Positions 32,927 through 42,395 of a stretch of DNA of 64,000 bases are shown here, in pieces. Origin of the DNA: Neolewinella aurantiaca (lineage in GTDB: Bacteria > Bacteroidota > Bacteroidia > Chitinophagales > Saprospiraceae); NCBI RefSeq assembly GCF_008014675.1, contig NZ_VOXD01000006.1:132521-196520 (forward strand), read 5' to 3'. Each line of letters begins with the position of its first letter. The first letter of the stretch is position 1. Below the pieces are notes generated by a model, which saw nothing but the letters and a program-made list of their open reading frames with translations, was not told the origin of the DNA and did not search any database. The position numbers and the translations under genes were made by a program.

Positions 32927-33733
32927 TTAGAGACCACTGAATCGTTCCTCACCGCAATAGCAATTGAAGCCCCGCTCGGAGGTGAAGCCACAAACGGTGA
33001 GCCCGAGTTCTTCGCCCAGCGAGACGGCGAGGCTGGATGGGGCTCCCACCGCTGCAACCAACCCGATGCCAGCCATAGCGGCTTTCTGGATAAGCTCGAA
33101 GCTGGCCCGGCCGCTCAACAAAAGAATGTTTTCGTCCAGGGGCAACAGGTCCTGACCAAAATAATGCCCGACGAGTTTGTCGAGGGCATTGTGGCGGCCT
33201 ACGTCTTCGGCAAAATGCAGGAGTTTACCCGCCGGATCGAACAATCCCGCAGCGTGAATTCCCCCGGTCTGGCTGAAGAGCTCCTGCGCCGCCCTGAGTT
33301 TGGCTGGCAAAGACTGAATGATTTCCGGCGCTATTGGCCTGGCACCGGAAACGGTGTCACCGTAGGGAACAGCAGCGTAGACCTGCTCCAGCGAAGTCTT
33401 GCCGCACACACCACAACTGCTACTGGTATAAGAGTGGCGTTCGAGGCGTTTCCAGTCTACGGTGGCTTCCGGAGGAAGGCTCACCGTTACCACATTGCTC
33501 TTACTAACCTTTGCCTGCACCCGCGTGCCCGCCTCCAAAATACCTTCGCTGAAAAGGAAACCCAGAGCGAGGTCGACATCCCGGCCCGGCGTGCGCATAG
33601 TAATGGCTACTGATCGTTTGCCGATCCGGATATCGAGAGGCTCTTCGACGGCGAGTACGTCTTCCACGTGGGTTCCTTTCCCGGAGCGGAAGCGGTAAAT
33701 ACTACGAAAATGCAAGCCGGAGTTCGGAGACAT
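32927..33733 (-). CDS. fdhD: Formate dehydrogenase accessory sulfurtransferase FdhD
   Basis: A 268-residue protein that passes sulfur from a cysteine desulfurase to the molybdenum cofactor, making formate dehydrogenase-type enzymes active. The active Cys pair is in SSSCGVCGK (Cys107 and Cys110). TPGRDVDLALGFLFSEGI, FAEDVGRHNALDK and GRASFELIQKA are the family motifs. No formate dehydrogenase or molybdenum gene is in the window, so its client is elsewhere. The first seven codons lie inside one arm of a perfect 27-bp inverted repeat, and the same seven codons occur in mirror orientation just upstream. This is odd for a housekeeping gene and could affect initiation. It converges with the TrpF-like gene. 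Confidence 0.95.
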   Translation of the reverse strand: MSPNSGLHFRSIYRFRSGKGTHVEDVLAVEEPLDIRIGKRSVAITMRTPGRDVDLALGFLFSEGILEAGTRVQAKVSKSNVVTVSLPPEATVDWKRLERHSYTSSSCGVCGKTSLEQVYAAVPYGDTVSGARPIAPEIIQSLPAKLRAAQELFSQTGGIHAAGLFDPAGKLLHFAEDVGRHNALDKLVGHYFGQDLLPLDENILLLSGRASFELIQKAAMAGIGLVAAVGAPSSLAVSLGEELGLTVCGFTSERGFNCYCGEERFSGL

Positions 33734-33779
33734 AGTCTTTTGCCGGCAAGGTAAAGACTATGTCTCCGAACTCCGGCTT
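33714..33779. repeat. Perfect 27-bp inverted repeat containing the fdhD start codon
   Basis: Arms at 33714-33740 and 33753-33779 are perfect complements, with a 12-nt loop (TGCCGGCAAGGT on the plus strand). The fdhD ATG and codons 2-7 are in one arm; the other arm holds the same ATG TCT CCG AAC TCC on the plus strand. On the minus strand the loop contains TACCTTGC, which resembles a -7 element. There is no T-tract. Confidence 0.9.
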
Positions 33780-33833
33780 AAAATATGCTCTAAGGTGAGA
33801 ACATCCGAAAGGAGATACGGGGGAAACGTTGAG

Positions 33834-35552
33834 TTAAATCACGCCGTCCCGCTTCATCTCTTTGGCGAGGTAGTCTACCGCCCGCGCGGTAAAGGCCATG
33901 TAGGTAATGGATGGGTTCTGCGTTCCCGCACTGGTCATGAACGAGCCGTCGGTAACGAAAACATTAGGCACGGCGTGTACCTGATTCCATTTGTTGAGGA
34001 CGCTAGTCCGCGGATCACGGCCCATGCGGGCGGTGCCCATTTCGTGGATGGCAGCGCCGGGCGCCGTGGGGTTATTGTGTACCTGTACGTTTTCGCAACC
34101 CGCAGCGAGTAGCATTTCTTCCAGGCAGTTTACGCCGTCAAGACGAAGTTTTCGTTCGTTTTCTTTCAGGCCCGCATCGAATACCAGCTTCGGGATGCCG
34201 TACTGATCGGTATCTGTTTCGTGGAAGTAAAATCTGTTCTCGTGGTACGGCAACAATTCACCGAAGCAGGTTGCGCCTACCCACCATTCGTCTGAAGGGG
34301 AGGTGATGGCCTCTTTGAAACCCGGCCCCAGCGGAGCGTTGGTGTTCATATTGCGCCTTGCTGCACCCTGGTAACCAAATCCGCGGATGTAATCGTCGCG
34401 TTTAGTCGCTTCGTCGATGTTGCGGAAGCGGGGGATATAGAAGCCGCCGTTTGGCTTGCGGCCGCTGTAGTATTTGTCTTTTTTGCCGGTGTAAACACCA
34501 GAGCCTCCCATGCCGTAATGATGGTCCATAATATTATGGCCCAATTCACCGCTGTCATTACCCAAACCATCCGGGAAGCGCTCGGATTTCGAATTCATCA
34601 GGATGGCTGTTGAGCCGATGGTACTTGCGTTCAGGAAAATGATCTTGGCGAAATATTCCCGTGTTTCTTTGGTCTCGGAATCAATGACGCGTACACCGGT
34701 GGCGCGTTGGGTTTTGTCGTCGTAGATAACGGAGTGGACAATGCTGTTGGCCATCAGGGTGAGGTTACCCGTGTCGTTGGCAACGGGAATGGTCGCCGAG
34801 AGTGAGCTGAAGTAGCCACCAAAGGGGCAACCTCGCCAACAACGGTCGCGTGCCTGGCACTGTCCGCGTGTACCGTGGTGAAGCTCCGGAATGTATTTTG
34901 TGAGGTTGGCTGTCCGGCCCGGTGTGATACGGCGGACGGGCCACTTGGATTCGACGGACTGCTTGAAGTGGTCTTCCACGCAGTTCAGATCGAAGGGGGG
35001 CAGGAATTCACCGTCGGGCAGGTGAGCCAGCCCTTCTTTTTTTCCCTGTACCCCAACGAATTTTTCGGCGTAGGTATACCAGGGCTCAATGTCTTTATAA
35101 CGAACGGGCCAGTCTACGGCAACACCGTCCTTCATGTTTGCTTCAAAGTCGAGATCGCTCCAGCGGTAGCAGTGTCTGCCCCACATAATGGAGCGGCCAC
35201 CGACGTGCTCGCCCCGGATCCAGTCGAAGCGCTGGTCTTCGTCGTAGTCGCGCTCGTCGTCTTTTACGATCCAGTGCTTATTGTCTTGCTTTACCCACCA
35301 GTTCAGTCGGTTTTGCTTGTAGTAGTGGGCCGCGATTTCTTCGCGGGGTACTGCACCCTGAAATTCAAGATCCCAGGAGTCGAGGTTGGCGGTGGGGTAT
35401 TCTCCGTGCTTCACCATGCGTCCGCGTTCGAGCATGAGTGTTTTGTAGCCCTTTTTACAAAGTTCCATTGCAGCGTAGCCGCCGCTAATCCCGGAACCTA
35501 CAACGATTGCGTCGTAGGTTACTTCGTCTTTTCCCTGAGTGTTGAAATTCAT
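33834..35552 (-). CDS. GMC-family oxidoreductase, [FeS]-Cys type
   Basis: A 572-residue flavin dehydrogenase. The FAD-binding motif VVGSGISGGYAAMEL is at about residues 17-31, and the C-terminal SAGTQNPSITYMAFTARA is the second FAD segment. The cysteine cluster CQARDRCWRGCPFGG (C-x5-C-x3-C) matches the iron-sulfur site of bacterial FAD-dependent glucose/gluconate dehydrogenases. A conserved His in the substrate region is in DHHYGMG or PGAAIHEMG. It is the last gene of a three-gene group with a Gdh subunit 3 protein and a second GMC protein. A sugar or sugar-acid substrate is likely but unknown. Confidence 0.9.
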   Translation of the reverse strand: MNFNTQGKDEVTYDAIVVGSGISGGYAAMELCKKGYKTLMLERGRMVKHGEYPTANLDSWDLEFQGAVPREEIAAHYYKQNRLNWWVKQDNKHWIVKDDERDYDEDQRFDWIRGEHVGGRSIMWGRHCYRWSDLDFEANMKDGVAVDWPVRYKDIEPWYTYAEKFVGVQGKKEGLAHLPDGEFLPPFDLNCVEDHFKQSVESKWPVRRITPGRTANLTKYIPELHHGTRGQCQARDRCWRGCPFGGYFSSLSATIPVANDTGNLTLMANSIVHSVIYDDKTQRATGVRVIDSETKETREYFAKIIFLNASTIGSTAILMNSKSERFPDGLGNDSGELGHNIMDHHYGMGGSGVYTGKKDKYYSGRKPNGGFYIPRFRNIDEATKRDDYIRGFGYQGAARRNMNTNAPLGPGFKEAITSPSDEWWVGATCFGELLPYHENRFYFHETDTDQYGIPKLVFDAGLKENERKLRLDGVNCLEEMLLAAGCENVQVHNNPTAPGAAIHEMGTARMGRDPRTSVLNKWNQVHAVPNVFVTDGSFMTSAGTQNPSITYMAFTARAVDYLAKEMKRDGVI

Positions 35553-35647
35553 AGTCAGATCGTCAATTAAATAAGAAAACGGATTTTGAAATCGCCAGGC
35601 AGACAGTCAGTTCGAACCGACTGACTGCCTGCCTGACAGTTTGATTT

Positions 35648-36286
35648 CTACAAAGCCCAGGCTTTTCCGCCCGTCAGCTCCTGCAAATTTCCACAGGCAA
35701 TGTACTCTCCGGGAACCGGGTCGTAAGCGAGCATTGTCGTCGCTACTTCCTCTGTTTGGAAGTACATGCCGATGATAGCAGACTTCAGATTGAAGTAAGC
35801 TGACTTAGCCGTTGCTTCGGCTTCTTCAACCATCTTCTCCTGAGGTACGTCCTCGCCGGACATGGTGGTTTTTACCTTTCCGGTTTTGTAGTGGAGGTCC
35901 TGGTCCTGCAGGTAGATAAGGGCTTTGTCCGCATCCAGTTTCCCAAAGCCTCCGGGGTTGTCGGCATCCATTTTACTCATCAGAGCCTGAAGACCTTTGC
36001 GGTTCTTTTCGGCATCTTCTTTGCTGTAAACTTCTCCGACGACCTTATCGATCATCTGCGGAACACCTACTTCAACAGCACCGGGAGTGTCTGTTTTTGG
36101 AAGCATCGTATCGGCAAACTTGGTTATATACTCGTATTCAGCTTCGCTGAAAAAGCCGGGCTTATAGTCCGGAGCCATCATTTCAGCATCGGGTTTACAA
36201 CCGGTGAGTAGCACTGAAGCCAGCGGTGCACTGATGGCAAATCCGGTGGCATAAGCAGTGTAGCGTAATATTTCTCTTCTGTTCAT
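35648..36286 (-). CDS. Gluconate 2-dehydrogenase subunit 3-like protein
   Basis: A 212-residue small subunit. The start MNRREILRYTAYATGFAISA at 36286 gives a twin-arginine-like N-terminus followed by a lipobox (VLLTGC), so it may be exported folded with its GMC partner and anchored as a lipoprotein. I rejected an earlier ATG at 36367 because the extra 27 residues come from a repeat element. The mature part has the Gdh3 pattern FFSEAEYEYITKFADTMLPKTDTPGA near residue 45 and TMLAYDPVPGEYIAC at the end. In known complexes this subunit is needed for export or assembly of the GMC subunit. It lies between two GMC genes. Confidence 0.88.
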   Translation of the reverse strand: MNRREILRYTAYATGFAISAPLASVLLTGCKPDAEMMAPDYKPGFFSEAEYEYITKFADTMLPKTDTPGAVEVGVPQMIDKVVGEVYSKEDAEKNRKGLQALMSKMDADNPGGFGKLDADKALIYLQDQDLHYKTGKVKTTMSGEDVPQEKMVEEAEATAKSAYFNLKSAIIGMYFQTEEVATTMLAYDPVPGEYIACGNLQELTGGKAWAL

Positions 36287-36290
36287 CTTG

Positions 36291-36370
36291 TTGGTATTTT
36301 GGTGTTTTGGCTTGTTGGCATTTTGGAGCGCTGCCGGGAGCAGTGCGCCAAAATGCCAATAGACCAAAAT
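36291..36370. repeat. Short-unit repeat with inverted partner arm (family C)
   Basis: Degenerate units such as TTGGTATTTTGG fill 36291-36326. The segment TTGGCATTTTGG (36315-36326) is perfectly inverted at 36348-36359, around a 21-nt G+C-rich core. It fills the gap between the second GMC gene and the Gdh3-like gene. Confidence 0.85.
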
Positions 36371-36377
36371 ACTGATA

Positions 36378-38105
36378 TTAGAGGTTCATTTTTTTGAGTT
36401 CCTTCACGGCGTGATCCGCTGCGCGAGCAGTGAATGCCATGTAGGTAAGCGATGGGTTTACACAAGCGGCAGAAGCCATGAATGCTCCGTCGGTCATGTA
36501 AACATTGGGCGCAGCCCAGAGACGGTTGTGCTTGTCTACTACCGAGTTGCGCTTGCTGGACCCCATACGTGCCATGCCCATTTCGTGGATGCCGAGCCCC
36601 GGGAAGCTGTGAGCGTCGTACGTGCTCACATCCTTGAAGCCGGCGGCTTCCAGCATTTCTGCGGCATCGTTCATCATGCGGTCCTTCATCGCGTAGGCGT
36701 TGGAGGTCCATTTTGCGTTGAACGACATTGTTGGCAGACCGTCTTTATCCGTTACGTCACGGTTGATGGTCATACGGTTGTTGGTGTCGGGAAGGGCTTC
36801 GGCGAATGCCGTCATACCCACCTGCCACGGTCCGGGAGCAACAAGTGCCTCCTTCATTGCGGGGCCTACCTTCACGTTCATTTCCCGTACGGCACGCATC
36901 CAGTTGGTCCGGCTGCCGCCGCCCTGGTAACCCCAGCCACGAACGAAGTCTTTGCTGGCACTCTGCTTATCGCCGAGGTTTTGGTAACGTGGAATGTAAA
37001 TACCGTTGGGCTTGCGGCCTTTGTAGTACTGGTCTCCGTACTCGTCGAGTTTGCCGGAGGCACCAACGCGGAAGTGGTGATCCATGATGTTTCCGCCCAG
37101 CTCTCCACTCACGTCGAGCGTCATTTCTTCTTCGTGCTCCGTATTCATTACGATGAAGCTGGAAGGAATAGCCGAAGCACACAGGAAAACAACTTTGGCG
37201 TAAAACTCGTGGTCTTCGCCCGTTTCTGTATCCCGAACCCGAACTCCTTTTGCTTTGCCGGCTTCCTTATCCATAATAAGGCTGTAGACAGAACTGTTGG
37301 GGCGCAGCGTAACGTTGCCGGTAGCCTGAGCAACCGGGATGGTTGAACTGACACTGCTGAAGTAGCCGCCGTAAGGACAACCACGAATACACCGGTTGCG
37401 GTACTGACACGCACCGCGGGTTCCTTTATGGACCGCAGGGTCGTAAGCTGTGAGGTGAGCCACCCGGCCCGCAGTAATGGTCCGGCCCATTTTATCCATA
37501 ACTCCTTTGCGCAGGTGGTCTTCTGCACAGTTAAGGGGCATCATCGGCAAAAACTTGCCGTCGGGGAGTTGAGGCAAACCGAGGAGTTCGCCGCTGATGC
37601 CGGCGAAGGTTTCTACGTAGTCGTACCAGGGAGCAATTTCGTCGTAGTTGACGGGCCAGGGGGTACCGTGGCCATCGCGGGCGTTGGCCTCGAAGTCCAT
37701 CTGGCTCCAGCGGTAAGAGTGACGGCCCCACATGATGGAACGACCGCCTACGTGGTAACCGCGCATCCAGTCGAAGCGGGCTTTTTCGTCGTCGTAAGGG
37801 TGCTCATCGTCTTTTACGAACCAGTGCTTATTGGGCTCACGGATCGTGTAGCCCGTGCGGCTTTGCTTAGGGTAATGCTTATCGATTACTTCCTGGGGAA
37901 CCCGTCCGCCAGGATAGTCGAAGTCCCAATCGTCGAGGTTGGCAGTGGGATAATCGCCGTGTTTTACCATTCGCCCTTTTTCGAGGACAAGGGTTTTGAG
38001 CCCTTTGGTCGCCAGTTCCATGGCGGCCCAGCCGCCACTAATACCGGTTCCGACCACAATGGCGTCGTAGGTAACTTCATCGTCACCCTGAGAGTTAAAC
38101 TTCAT
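36378..38105 (-). CDS. GMC-family oxidoreductase, [FeS]-Cys type (first of pair)
   Basis: A 575-residue paralogue of the gene at 33834. It shares the N-terminal pattern (MKFNSQGDDEVTYDAIVVGT against MNFNTQGKDEVTYDAIVVGS), the FAD motif, the cysteine cluster CQYRNRCIRGCPYGG and the C-terminal segment SAACVNPSLTYMAFTARA. The two seem to have arisen by duplication and diverged in the substrate domain. It is first in the group GMC - Gdh3 - GMC, so two alternative or paired catalytic subunits may share one small subunit. No cytochrome c subunit follows, unlike in classical three-subunit dehydrogenases. Substrate unknown. Confidence 0.9.
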   Translation of the reverse strand: MKFNSQGDDEVTYDAIVVGTGISGGWAAMELATKGLKTLVLEKGRMVKHGDYPTANLDDWDFDYPGGRVPQEVIDKHYPKQSRTGYTIREPNKHWFVKDDEHPYDDEKARFDWMRGYHVGGRSIMWGRHSYRWSQMDFEANARDGHGTPWPVNYDEIAPWYDYVETFAGISGELLGLPQLPDGKFLPMMPLNCAEDHLRKGVMDKMGRTITAGRVAHLTAYDPAVHKGTRGACQYRNRCIRGCPYGGYFSSVSSTIPVAQATGNVTLRPNSSVYSLIMDKEAGKAKGVRVRDTETGEDHEFYAKVVFLCASAIPSSFIVMNTEHEEEMTLDVSGELGGNIMDHHFRVGASGKLDEYGDQYYKGRKPNGIYIPRYQNLGDKQSASKDFVRGWGYQGGGSRTNWMRAVREMNVKVGPAMKEALVAPGPWQVGMTAFAEALPDTNNRMTINRDVTDKDGLPTMSFNAKWTSNAYAMKDRMMNDAAEMLEAAGFKDVSTYDAHSFPGLGIHEMGMARMGSSKRNSVVDKHNRLWAAPNVYMTDGAFMASAACVNPSLTYMAFTARAADHAVKELKKMNL

Positions 38106-38246
38106 ACTTTTCGGATCTAATCAAGAAATGAATCTTTCCTTGCGCATAGGCAAGAGAATCCGCAAAATACAAATAAAGTTGGGGCAGCAAAGGCTTGTTG
38201 CCGACTTTATAGAGGTTTAGTTACGGCTGGCGAAAACTTCTTCTCC

Positions 38247-39338
38247 TCATGATTTTTGTAAAAGGGATTCCTTGATGTCGCGAACAAGTCCCGGACCAGC
38301 GTAGACCAAGCCGGAGTAAACCTGGATCAGCCTGGCGCCGGCGGCTAGTTTTTCCTGGGCGGAGACGGGGTCATCGATGCCGCCTACCCCAATAATATCC
38401 AGTGTTTTACCGCTGTTTTCGTAGAGGTAACGAATCACTTCCGTAGAACGGGCGCGAACGGGCGCACCACTGAGTCCGCCGTTACCGATCGCAGCGACCT
38501 CGTCGGAATCGGTGATTAATGGTTTTCGGGCAATGGTCGTATTTGTTGCGATGATGCCGGCAATACCGGTGTCTTGTACGATGCCCAGAATGTCGTCGAG
38601 CTGGCCTTCGGTGAGGTCCGGAGCAATCTTCAGCAGGATCGGTTTTTCGGCCCACAGCTCACCTGGTACTCCGAGCGGGGCGCCAATCATGCTGACCGAA
38701 GGCCTGGAAAGTTTCACGTTCAGGTCCTGTAGTGTAGCGAGCAGGGCCGTGAGGGGTTCTTTGTCTTGTAGTGCCCGCAGGTTTGGGGTGTTGGGCGAGC
38801 TTACGTTGACCACAAAATAATCGACCAGAGGGAAGAGGCGCTCGAAGCATTTTACGTAATCGCTCACCGCATCTTCGTTGGGTGTTGCTTTGTTTTTACC
38901 GATGTTTCCGCCCAGTACTGTTTTCCCGGGGCGACCTTGTTTCAACAATCTTTGCACCAGCGCTTCGACGCCCTCATTATTGAAACCCATCCGATTGATG
39001 AGGGCACGATCTTGCGGAAGCCGGAAGAGGCGCGGCCGCGGGTTGCCGGGTTGGGGTAAAGGGGTAACGGTACCTAGCTCCAGAAATCCGAATCCAAGGG
39101 ACGCCATGTCTTTGTAGTACTTGCCGTCTTTGTCGAAGCCAGCTGCGAGGCCAACGGGGTTGGGGAACGGAAGCCCGAACACGGTGCGCTCGAGCGCTTT
39201 GTCTTCAAAATCATAAACAGACCGGAAGGCATGACTGATGCCCGGGACGGCCAACGTTGCGGCCAGGCCGGAGACAGTGATGTGATGGGCCCGCTCAGGA
39301 GCCATCTGGAAGAGAAGGGGTTTCAGAAGTTGGTACAT
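38247..39338 (-). CDS. pyrD: Dihydroorotate dehydrogenase (quinone), class 2
   Basis: A 363-residue FMN enzyme that oxidises dihydroorotate to orotate in pyrimidine synthesis, passing electrons to quinone at the inner membrane. The start MYQLLKPLLFQMAPERAHH at 39338 was chosen because the class 2 membrane-contact helix begins so; the longer frame would add 39 unlikely residues. GLAAGFDKDGKY, GNPRPRLFRLP and NVSSPNTPNLR are family motifs, the last carrying the catalytic Ser of class 2. ITATNTT-type IIATNTT and IGVGGI near the end bind FMN phosphate. A TATCTTTA sequence just upstream may be the promoter. Confident. Confidence 0.97.
   Translation of the reverse strand: MYQLLKPLLFQMAPERAHHITVSGLAATLAVPGISHAFRSVYDFEDKALERTVFGLPFPNPVGLAAGFDKDGKYYKDMASLGFGFLELGTVTPLPQPGNPRPRLFRLPQDRALINRMGFNNEGVEALVQRLLKQGRPGKTVLGGNIGKNKATPNEDAVSDYVKCFERLFPLVDYFVVNVSSPNTPNLRALQDKEPLTALLATLQDLNVKLSRPSVSMIGAPLGVPGELWAEKPILLKIAPDLTEGQLDDILGIVQDTGIAGIIATNTTIARKPLITDSDEVAAIGNGGLSGAPVRARSTEVIRYLYENSGKTLDIIGVGGIDDPVSAQEKLAAGARLIQVYSGLVYAGPGLVRDIKESLLQKS
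39029..39046 (-). repeat. Possible dispersed-motif relative inside pyrD
   Basis: GCAACCCGCGGCCGCGCC on the minus strand resembles the 18-bp form with changes. It encodes the conserved GNPRPRLF segment, so it may be coincidence driven by protein sequence. Confidence 0.2.
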
Positions 39339-39539
39339 GGGGTAAAGATATTGATCGGCGATTATAAGGCGGGTACACCAATAGCTATTGCTGCTAAAAA
39401 AGCTTATTTGAAGGAGCGACGCCGGAGCCGCCAACAAAAAAAGGGCGGAAGCCAACCAACATCTTCGCGAAAAGAATGCTGGTCGGTTTCCGCCCTAATG
39501 GTGAAAACTCAGGTCAGAGACCTTGCGTCTTCTTAAAAC

Positions 39540-42395
39540 CTACTGCTTAACAATCTGCTTGCTGTAGATCTTGCCACCTACTACTACCTGGAGGTTGTAA
39601 ACACCGGCAGGTACGTTGGTGAAGTCAACACGGTTGTTGCTACCGCTGAAACGGTTAGCCTTCAGGATGCGACCAGTCTGGTCAGCAACCACGAGGGTGA
39701 ACTGCTCAATGGTAGTTTCGTCGTTGCGAACGTTGAGGATGTCCTGAGTTGGGTTCGGGAAGAACGTGATGTCAAGACCGCTGTTCTCAATCGGCTCAGC
39801 GGTAGAAACTGCACCCTGATCGGCTTCGTAGGCGCCGATGTCAGGGAAATCACCACGTGGGTTACCACGTACGTCGGTGTCAGGAACAAGGGCGTTAGTT
39901 ACACCACCGTTGATGAGTGGGTTGTCGGAGAGTGGGTCAGTAATCACCAGGTCAGCGTTGGGGCCTTCACCTGCGTCATCTTCGATGTCAACAAAAACAT
40001 CAGTTGCTTCAACGTCTTCGTTGACGATATCGCTGGCGTTGAGCTCGAAGTCGGGAGATATCTCAGCGTTGTAGAAGTTACCACCGAGTGATTCAACGAA
40101 CACGTCGCCAACAGCAACGAAACCAAATTCTGCGTTGTCAGCACCAGGCTCGATCTCGATGCTTGGTCTTTCGGTGTTGCCGATGAAAGCGTTGTTCAGG
40201 AGAACAATCTTCATAGAGTTAGAATCAGTGTCGTTGATGTCTCCGGGCTGGAAAAGAGCGAGGTCGTCACCAAAACCTTCGTCTTCAATGTAGCTGTTGA
40301 TGGCGAAAGTGTTGTGGATGAAGTTTGCGTCGAGAACGAAAGAACCGTTTTCACGGACGTTGTCGTTGTTGTCGCCGTCCAGAGATGGGCCGTTACCGTT
40401 GAAGATGATGGCACCACCACTCTTACCTGCGTCGGGGTCGCTACCGGTAGCGAGGTTGTTAACAAATACGCTGTTGGAGATGTCCATTACTGAACCCTGA
40501 GTCGCGATTGCACCACCCTGTGTACCAGCCACAGAGTTGAAGAAGCGTGAGCTGTTGATTGTACCAGCGAAAACTTCAGGAGTTACGGTGATCACACCGT
40601 CGGTAGTGTCGCGGCTGAATTCGTCAACGATAACGTTGATTGCGCCACCTTCACCACCTGCGGTGTTGTCGATGAAGTCAGAGTTGTCGACGTTGAAGCC
40701 GAAAGAACCGAGGGCCAGGATAGCGCCACCAGTTGTTCCGTCAGCAGCAGCGTTGCTGCTGAAAGTAGAGTTGGTAACAACGAAAGGCATCTCAGAAAGC
40801 TCGTTGCCAAGCGCGTAGATGGCAGCACCACCGGAACGGATGTTGTCACCGTTCTGGGTAACTGTGTTGCCGATGAACTCAGAGCTGTCTACGCTGAAAC
40901 CGGTAGATCCCGGATCCATGTAGATCGCAACACCAGCACCCTGGAAAGCATCGGTAGAGTTTCCGTTGTCTTCGAAAGTAGTGTTGACGATATCCATGCC
41001 AACAGCACCACGGGAGATGATGGTACCGAAGCCAGCCACGTTTTCTGAGAACTCAGAATCAGTAATGGTGAAGTGGTTGATGCCCTGGAGGTAAGCTACA
41101 GCACCCTGTCCACCATTAGAAACGTTGCCGTTCATGGTAGAGTTAATGATGGTTCCTTCTACGTCGGCAGTACCGAAAACGAGAAGACAGATCGCACCAC
41201 CGGCACCAGAATCCTGGTTGTCGCTTACGGTTGTGTTTTCGAAGTTGAAGAGGTAAGAACGACCATCAGCAGGCTGAAGGTAGAAAGCACCACCGATAGT
41301 ACCACCGCGGTTGTCGGTGAAAGTACTTCCAACGAGGTTGGCGTTGGCGTTGAAAGAAGTGATTGCGGCACCACGCTGGAGAGCGAAGTTGTTGGTGAAG
41401 GTACAGTTCTCGAAAACGTAGTCATCGAGGCCCATTGTTTCACCATCTACCGGAGCAGCATCGGCGGTTTGAGAGATCTGTACTGCACCGCCAAGGTCAG
41501 CCGTGAGGCCGTCGAAAGTGGAGTTAGATACAGTGAAACGATCACAGTCAGCAGCACGGATGCCAGCGCCACGGCTGGCTGGGGTGCTCAGGCTGGAGAA
41601 GCTACAGTTGTCGATGGTTACACCCACCGCAAAGTTTGCGCTGATGAAACCAGAAGCCTGCTCTTCGCCGTCTGCGCCAATGAAGTTGGAGTTGGAAACG
41701 GTGATGTCGTTCACGGAGTTCATGTAGAACTGGTGGCTGGTACTGGAAGTGTTGCCCGTAAGGGTAATGTCATCGAAAGTAGAGCCATCAGTGGTAGGGA
41801 AGATCAGCGCGAGTGCAGAACCGAAGTTAGCACGGTTGGCGGTGAACGTCAGGCGGCTGGCAGCAAGACGAGCGTAAGAACGAAGGCCACCACCTGAGTA
41901 GTCAAGCAGTGAGCCGTCAGCAGGGATGTCTTCAGCAAGACCGCCGTTGGCGATCGTGAATCCGTCGAGGGTAACGGTGTAAGCCGAAACGTCGTTGGTG
42001 TCCTGGATGAACAGAACGCGGTTGTTGTCGAGAAAAGCGAGACTGTCGTAAGAACCAGCAATGTCGTTGCCCATTACGTCTCCGCTAAGGATGGTAAGGT
42101 TGGTGGTGGGGTCTGCCGCAGATGCTTCGGTTTCGGTTCCGTTGAAACCACCGAGTACGGTCATTTCCTTGTCGATGAAAAAAGACGCAGATTCAGGGGT
42201 AGTGTAAGTACCATCAGCGATCCAGACGGATGAGCCTGAGGTGGCGGCCAGTAGAGCCTCGTTTAGATCAGTGTAAGCATCGGCCCAGGAAGAACCGTCG
42301 CCTGTGCCGGTAGCATCAGCATCCACGTAAATAACCTGCGCGCTGAGGCCCAGGGTGAACATGGATAGTAGGGTGAAAAGTAAGAATTGCTTCAT
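39540..42395 (-). CDS. Secreted parallel beta-helix protein with T9SS sorting domain
   Basis: A 951-residue exported protein. The start MKQFLLFTLLSMFTLGLSAQ at 42395 is a clear signal peptide; the longer frame adds 31 unlikely residues. IYVDADATGTGDGSSWADAY follows, the usual opening of Bacteroidota right-handed beta-helix proteins. Most of the length is made of irregular helix turns with S-x-F-x-x-N and G-G-A-I patterns. The last 80 residues (ITFFPNPTQDILNV ... GVYNLQVVVGGKIYSKQIVK) are a type A sorting domain of the type IX secretion system. It is therefore expected on the cell surface or outside. A role as adhesin or polysaccharide-binding protein is possible but not shown by sequence. Confidence 0.92.
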   Translation of the reverse strand: MKQFLLFTLLSMFTLGLSAQVIYVDADATGTGDGSSWADAYTDLNEALLAATSGSSVWIADGTYTTPESASFFIDKEMTVLGGFNGTETEASAADPTTNLTILSGDVMGNDIAGSYDSLAFLDNNRVLFIQDTNDVSAYTVTLDGFTIANGGLAEDIPADGSLLDYSGGGLRSYARLAASRLTFTANRANFGSALALIFPTTDGSTFDDITLTGNTSSTSHQFYMNSVNDITVSNSNFIGADGEEQASGFISANFAVGVTIDNCSFSSLSTPASRGAGIRAADCDRFTVSNSTFDGLTADLGGAVQISQTADAAPVDGETMGLDDYVFENCTFTNNFALQRGAAITSFNANANLVGSTFTDNRGGTIGGAFYLQPADGRSYLFNFENTTVSDNQDSGAGGAICLLVFGTADVEGTIINSTMNGNVSNGGQGAVAYLQGINHFTITDSEFSENVAGFGTIISRGAVGMDIVNTTFEDNGNSTDAFQGAGVAIYMDPGSTGFSVDSSEFIGNTVTQNGDNIRSGGAAIYALGNELSEMPFVVTNSTFSSNAAADGTTGGAILALGSFGFNVDNSDFIDNTAGGEGGAINVIVDEFSRDTTDGVITVTPEVFAGTINSSRFFNSVAGTQGGAIATQGSVMDISNSVFVNNLATGSDPDAGKSGGAIIFNGNGPSLDGDNNDNVRENGSFVLDANFIHNTFAINSYIEDEGFGDDLALFQPGDINDTDSNSMKIVLLNNAFIGNTERPSIEIEPGADNAEFGFVAVGDVFVESLGGNFYNAEISPDFELNASDIVNEDVEATDVFVDIEDDAGEGPNADLVITDPLSDNPLINGGVTNALVPDTDVRGNPRGDFPDIGAYEADQGAVSTAEPIENSGLDITFFPNPTQDILNVRNDETTIEQFTLVVADQTGRILKANRFSGSNNRVDFTNVPAGVYNLQVVVGGKIYSKQIVKQ

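Noticed and set aside
33517-33533. GCACCCGCGTGCCCGCC in fdhD as another motif copy
   Set aside because: It differs in both fixed halves and encodes a protein segment; too weak to count.
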